A stretch of DNA of 64,000 bases from an uncultured Clostridia bacterium (GTDB taxonomy: Bacteria > Bacillota > Clostridia > Christensenellales > Borkfalkiaceae): contig CANPZW010000005.1 of assembly GCA_947589385.1 (NCBI GenBank), positions 51,099 to 115,098 on the forward strand. Reading direction: 5' to 3'. Below the pieces are notes generated by a model. That model had not been told where the DNA came from. It saw only the letters and a program-made list of their open reading frames with translations, and did no database searches. The translations under genes were made by a program, and so were the position numbers. This document shows, piece by piece, positions 62,397 through 64,000 of this stretch. The stretch's first letter is position 1, and the number at the start of each line of letters is the position of its first letter.

Positions 62397-64000
62397 TTGA
62401 GAATAATACCTAAAAAAGTAAAGGTCAAAAATACGGTATGGAAATGCTATTCAATGATAGACGTGATAGTCGCCCTTGTCGTATTCGCAATAATATTCAT
62501 AGCGGTAACGGCGGGCAGTTGGGCTATGGCAATCATTATGGGCTTGATAGCGGTGGTAATGTTTATGCCAACGCCGGACGGAATCTTATATACTTGTATT
62601 TTTGACAACATAAAATTTCTGTTTGCGAAAAAGAAATACGCGGCGCAGGATACAAATCCCAAAAGCAATATAAGCGCGCTGACGGAGTTAAAGGAAATAA
62701 AGGCTAACGGAATACTTGTCTATAACGGCGGAATGTACGGCCGCGTTATAAAGATAGGGCAAAAGAACTTCGGTATAGAAGACGTGGCGGAGCAGAATAC
62801 GGATATAAATTATTTTGCCAACGCATTGAAATGCCTCGACCAAAACCAAAGCGCGGACATAGTAAAAATAGACCGCCCCGTAAATTTGGACGGATATTCG
62901 GAAGAACTGTTCAAAAGGCTGTCCGCAGTCAAGGACGGCGGCGAGGAATCGGCAATAAAGGAAATAAAGACGGGAATATTAAGGGAACGCATAGACCGTA
63001 TAGATAAACTAAACAATATCCGCAAGCAGTACATATCGGACTACTATATAGCGGTTTACGGCAGGAACGAGCTTGACCTCGAAAATACCGCCGTAAATGT
63101 TGCCGCGGAAATATCGAAGTGCGGATTGAGTACGAAGATACTCGGAATGCGTGAATCGGCGGTATTCTTGAAATACAGCTATTCGCGCAACTTCGACGAA
63201 AGAGAGATAAAGGATATTCCCGACGACGGGCTTGTCGAATGGATAAAGCCGAAAGAGGTTGTATTCCACGCCAATAAATATGAGATAGACGGAACGGAAG
63301 CCGCGGTGTTTGCCGTGACGGATTACCCCCTGCGCGTGAAGAACGCGTGGGGAGCGGAGCTTTTCAATATCCCGAACACAAAGGTGGTTATGCACGTCAA
63401 GCCCGTGGATAAATTCAAGGCGATAAAGAGAATAGACAAGTGCATAGGCGAAATGACTACCAAGCAGCTGATGAGCGATAAGCCGAGCGAAGCTAACAGC
63501 GCGGAAACGCACCGCGAAACGATGGACGAGCTTTTAAACGCTTTGCAGACGGAGAACGAAAGCCTTTTGGACGTTACGCTTACGGTTACGGCATATAACT
63601 ACAAAAAGGAAGATACCTATAAAAAGACAGTGCGGCGCGCTATGCTGACGGGGAATTTCAGACCGTCCACGCTGTACGGCTTGCAAATAAACGCTTTCAA
63701 AACTGCGGATATTTGCCCGTCGGATTGCCTTAATAATTTTGTTCACGGCATTAACAGTACTTCGCTTGCGGCGGCGTTCCCGTTTGTAAGAACGTTCGTT
63801 ATGGACGACGGCGGAATACTTCTCGGAGTGAACAAGACAAACGGTTATCCGTTCATTTTCAATCTTTGGAAGCGCGGGAACCTGTATCAGAACAGCAACG
63901 CAATGGTAATAGGCAAATCGGGGAGCGGCAAATCGTTCTTTTTGAAAAACCTTATTCTTAACGAGTGGGCGAACGGCACGAGGATAGTGGTACTCGACCC
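62397..64000 (+). CDS. VirB4/TraE-like T4SS ATPase with N-terminal TM (partial, runs off window)
   Basis: TTG start after AAAGGAGTG; frame open to window end; N-terminal TM pair then Walker A AMVIGKSGSGKSFFLKNLILNEWANGTRIVVLDP. Confidence 0.85.
   Translation, partial: MRIIPKKVKVKNTVWKCYSMIDVIVALVVFAIIFIAVTAGSWAMAIIMGLIAVVMFMPTPDGILYTCIFDNIKFLFAKKKYAAQDTNPKSNISALTELKEIKANGILVYNGGMYGRVIKIGQKNFGIEDVAEQNTDINYFANALKCLDQNQSADIVKIDRPVNLDGYSEELFKRLSAVKDGGEESAIKEIKTGILRERIDRIDKLNNIRKQYISDYYIAVYGRNELDLENTAVNVAAEISKCGLSTKILGMRESAVFLKYSYSRNFDEREIKDIPDDGLVEWIKPKEVVFHANKYEIDGTEAAVFAVTDYPLRVKNAWGAELFNIPNTKVVMHVKPVDKFKAIKRIDKCIGEMTTKQLMSDKPSEANSAETHRETMDELLNALQTENESLLDVTLTVTAYNYKKEDTYKKTVRRAMLTGNFRPSTLYGLQINAFKTADICPSDCLNNFVHGINSTSLAAAFPFVRTFVMDDGGILLGVNKTNGYPFIFNLWKRGNLYQNSNAMVIGKSGSGKSFFLKNLILNEWANGTRIVVLD

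Larger units (their letters stand above)
22050..64000. mobile_element. Integrative and conjugative element (left end about 22,050-22,085; right end beyond window)
   Basis: Begins at the spoVAD disruption; contains a tyrosine recombinase, MobL-like relaxase, VirD4, VirB6-like and VirB4-like genes, ArdC, methyltransferase, TA modules and a large helicase/methylase. Confidence 0.85.

Noticed and set aside
1-64000. tRNA or rRNA genes
   Set aside because: No convincing cloverleaf or rRNA core sequence was recognised by eye; a tRNAscan-SE/Infernal run would be needed to exclude them.

Overview
The window has two parts. Positions 1 to about 22,070 are an ordinary chromosomal segment of a spore-forming Firmicutes/Clostridia-type bacterium: lemA (partial), NUDIX, a UDP-sugar pyrophosphorylase, an HtrA-like protease, metA, smpB, rnr, secG, an EamA permease, secA, prfB, tsaD, a polysaccharide deacetylase, a TtcA-like gene, thyA, folA, a VTT-domain protein, a ZIP transporter, an SDR, spoVAC and the 5' part of spoVAD. 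spoVAD stops abruptly at the NMGAAMAP motif (about 22,060). From there to the window end is a large conjugative-type element. It carries an ECF sigma / cysteine-peptidase-like / anti-sigma-like cluster, a tyrosine recombinase, a four-gene secreted/lipoprotein operon, a 3882-aa methylase-helicase-primase megaprotein, an ArdC-like protein, an orphan DNA methyltransferase, a MobL-like relaxase, VirD4, pilin-like, VirB6-like and VirB4-like genes, and two PIN toxin-antitoxin modules. The most interesting signal is between the tyrosine recombinase and the surface operon. There, two perfectly inverted 25-bp sites (each 9-bp arm / 7-bp spacer / 9-bp arm) flank a consensus promoter (TTGACA-N17-TATTTT) that points at the surface operon, and a leftward terminator would catch transcripts from the flipped orientation. 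This looks like a recombinase-driven promoter-inversion (phase-variation) switch carried on an ICE inserted in a sporulation gene. All calls are from reading the sequence and the supplied ORFs; no searches were run.
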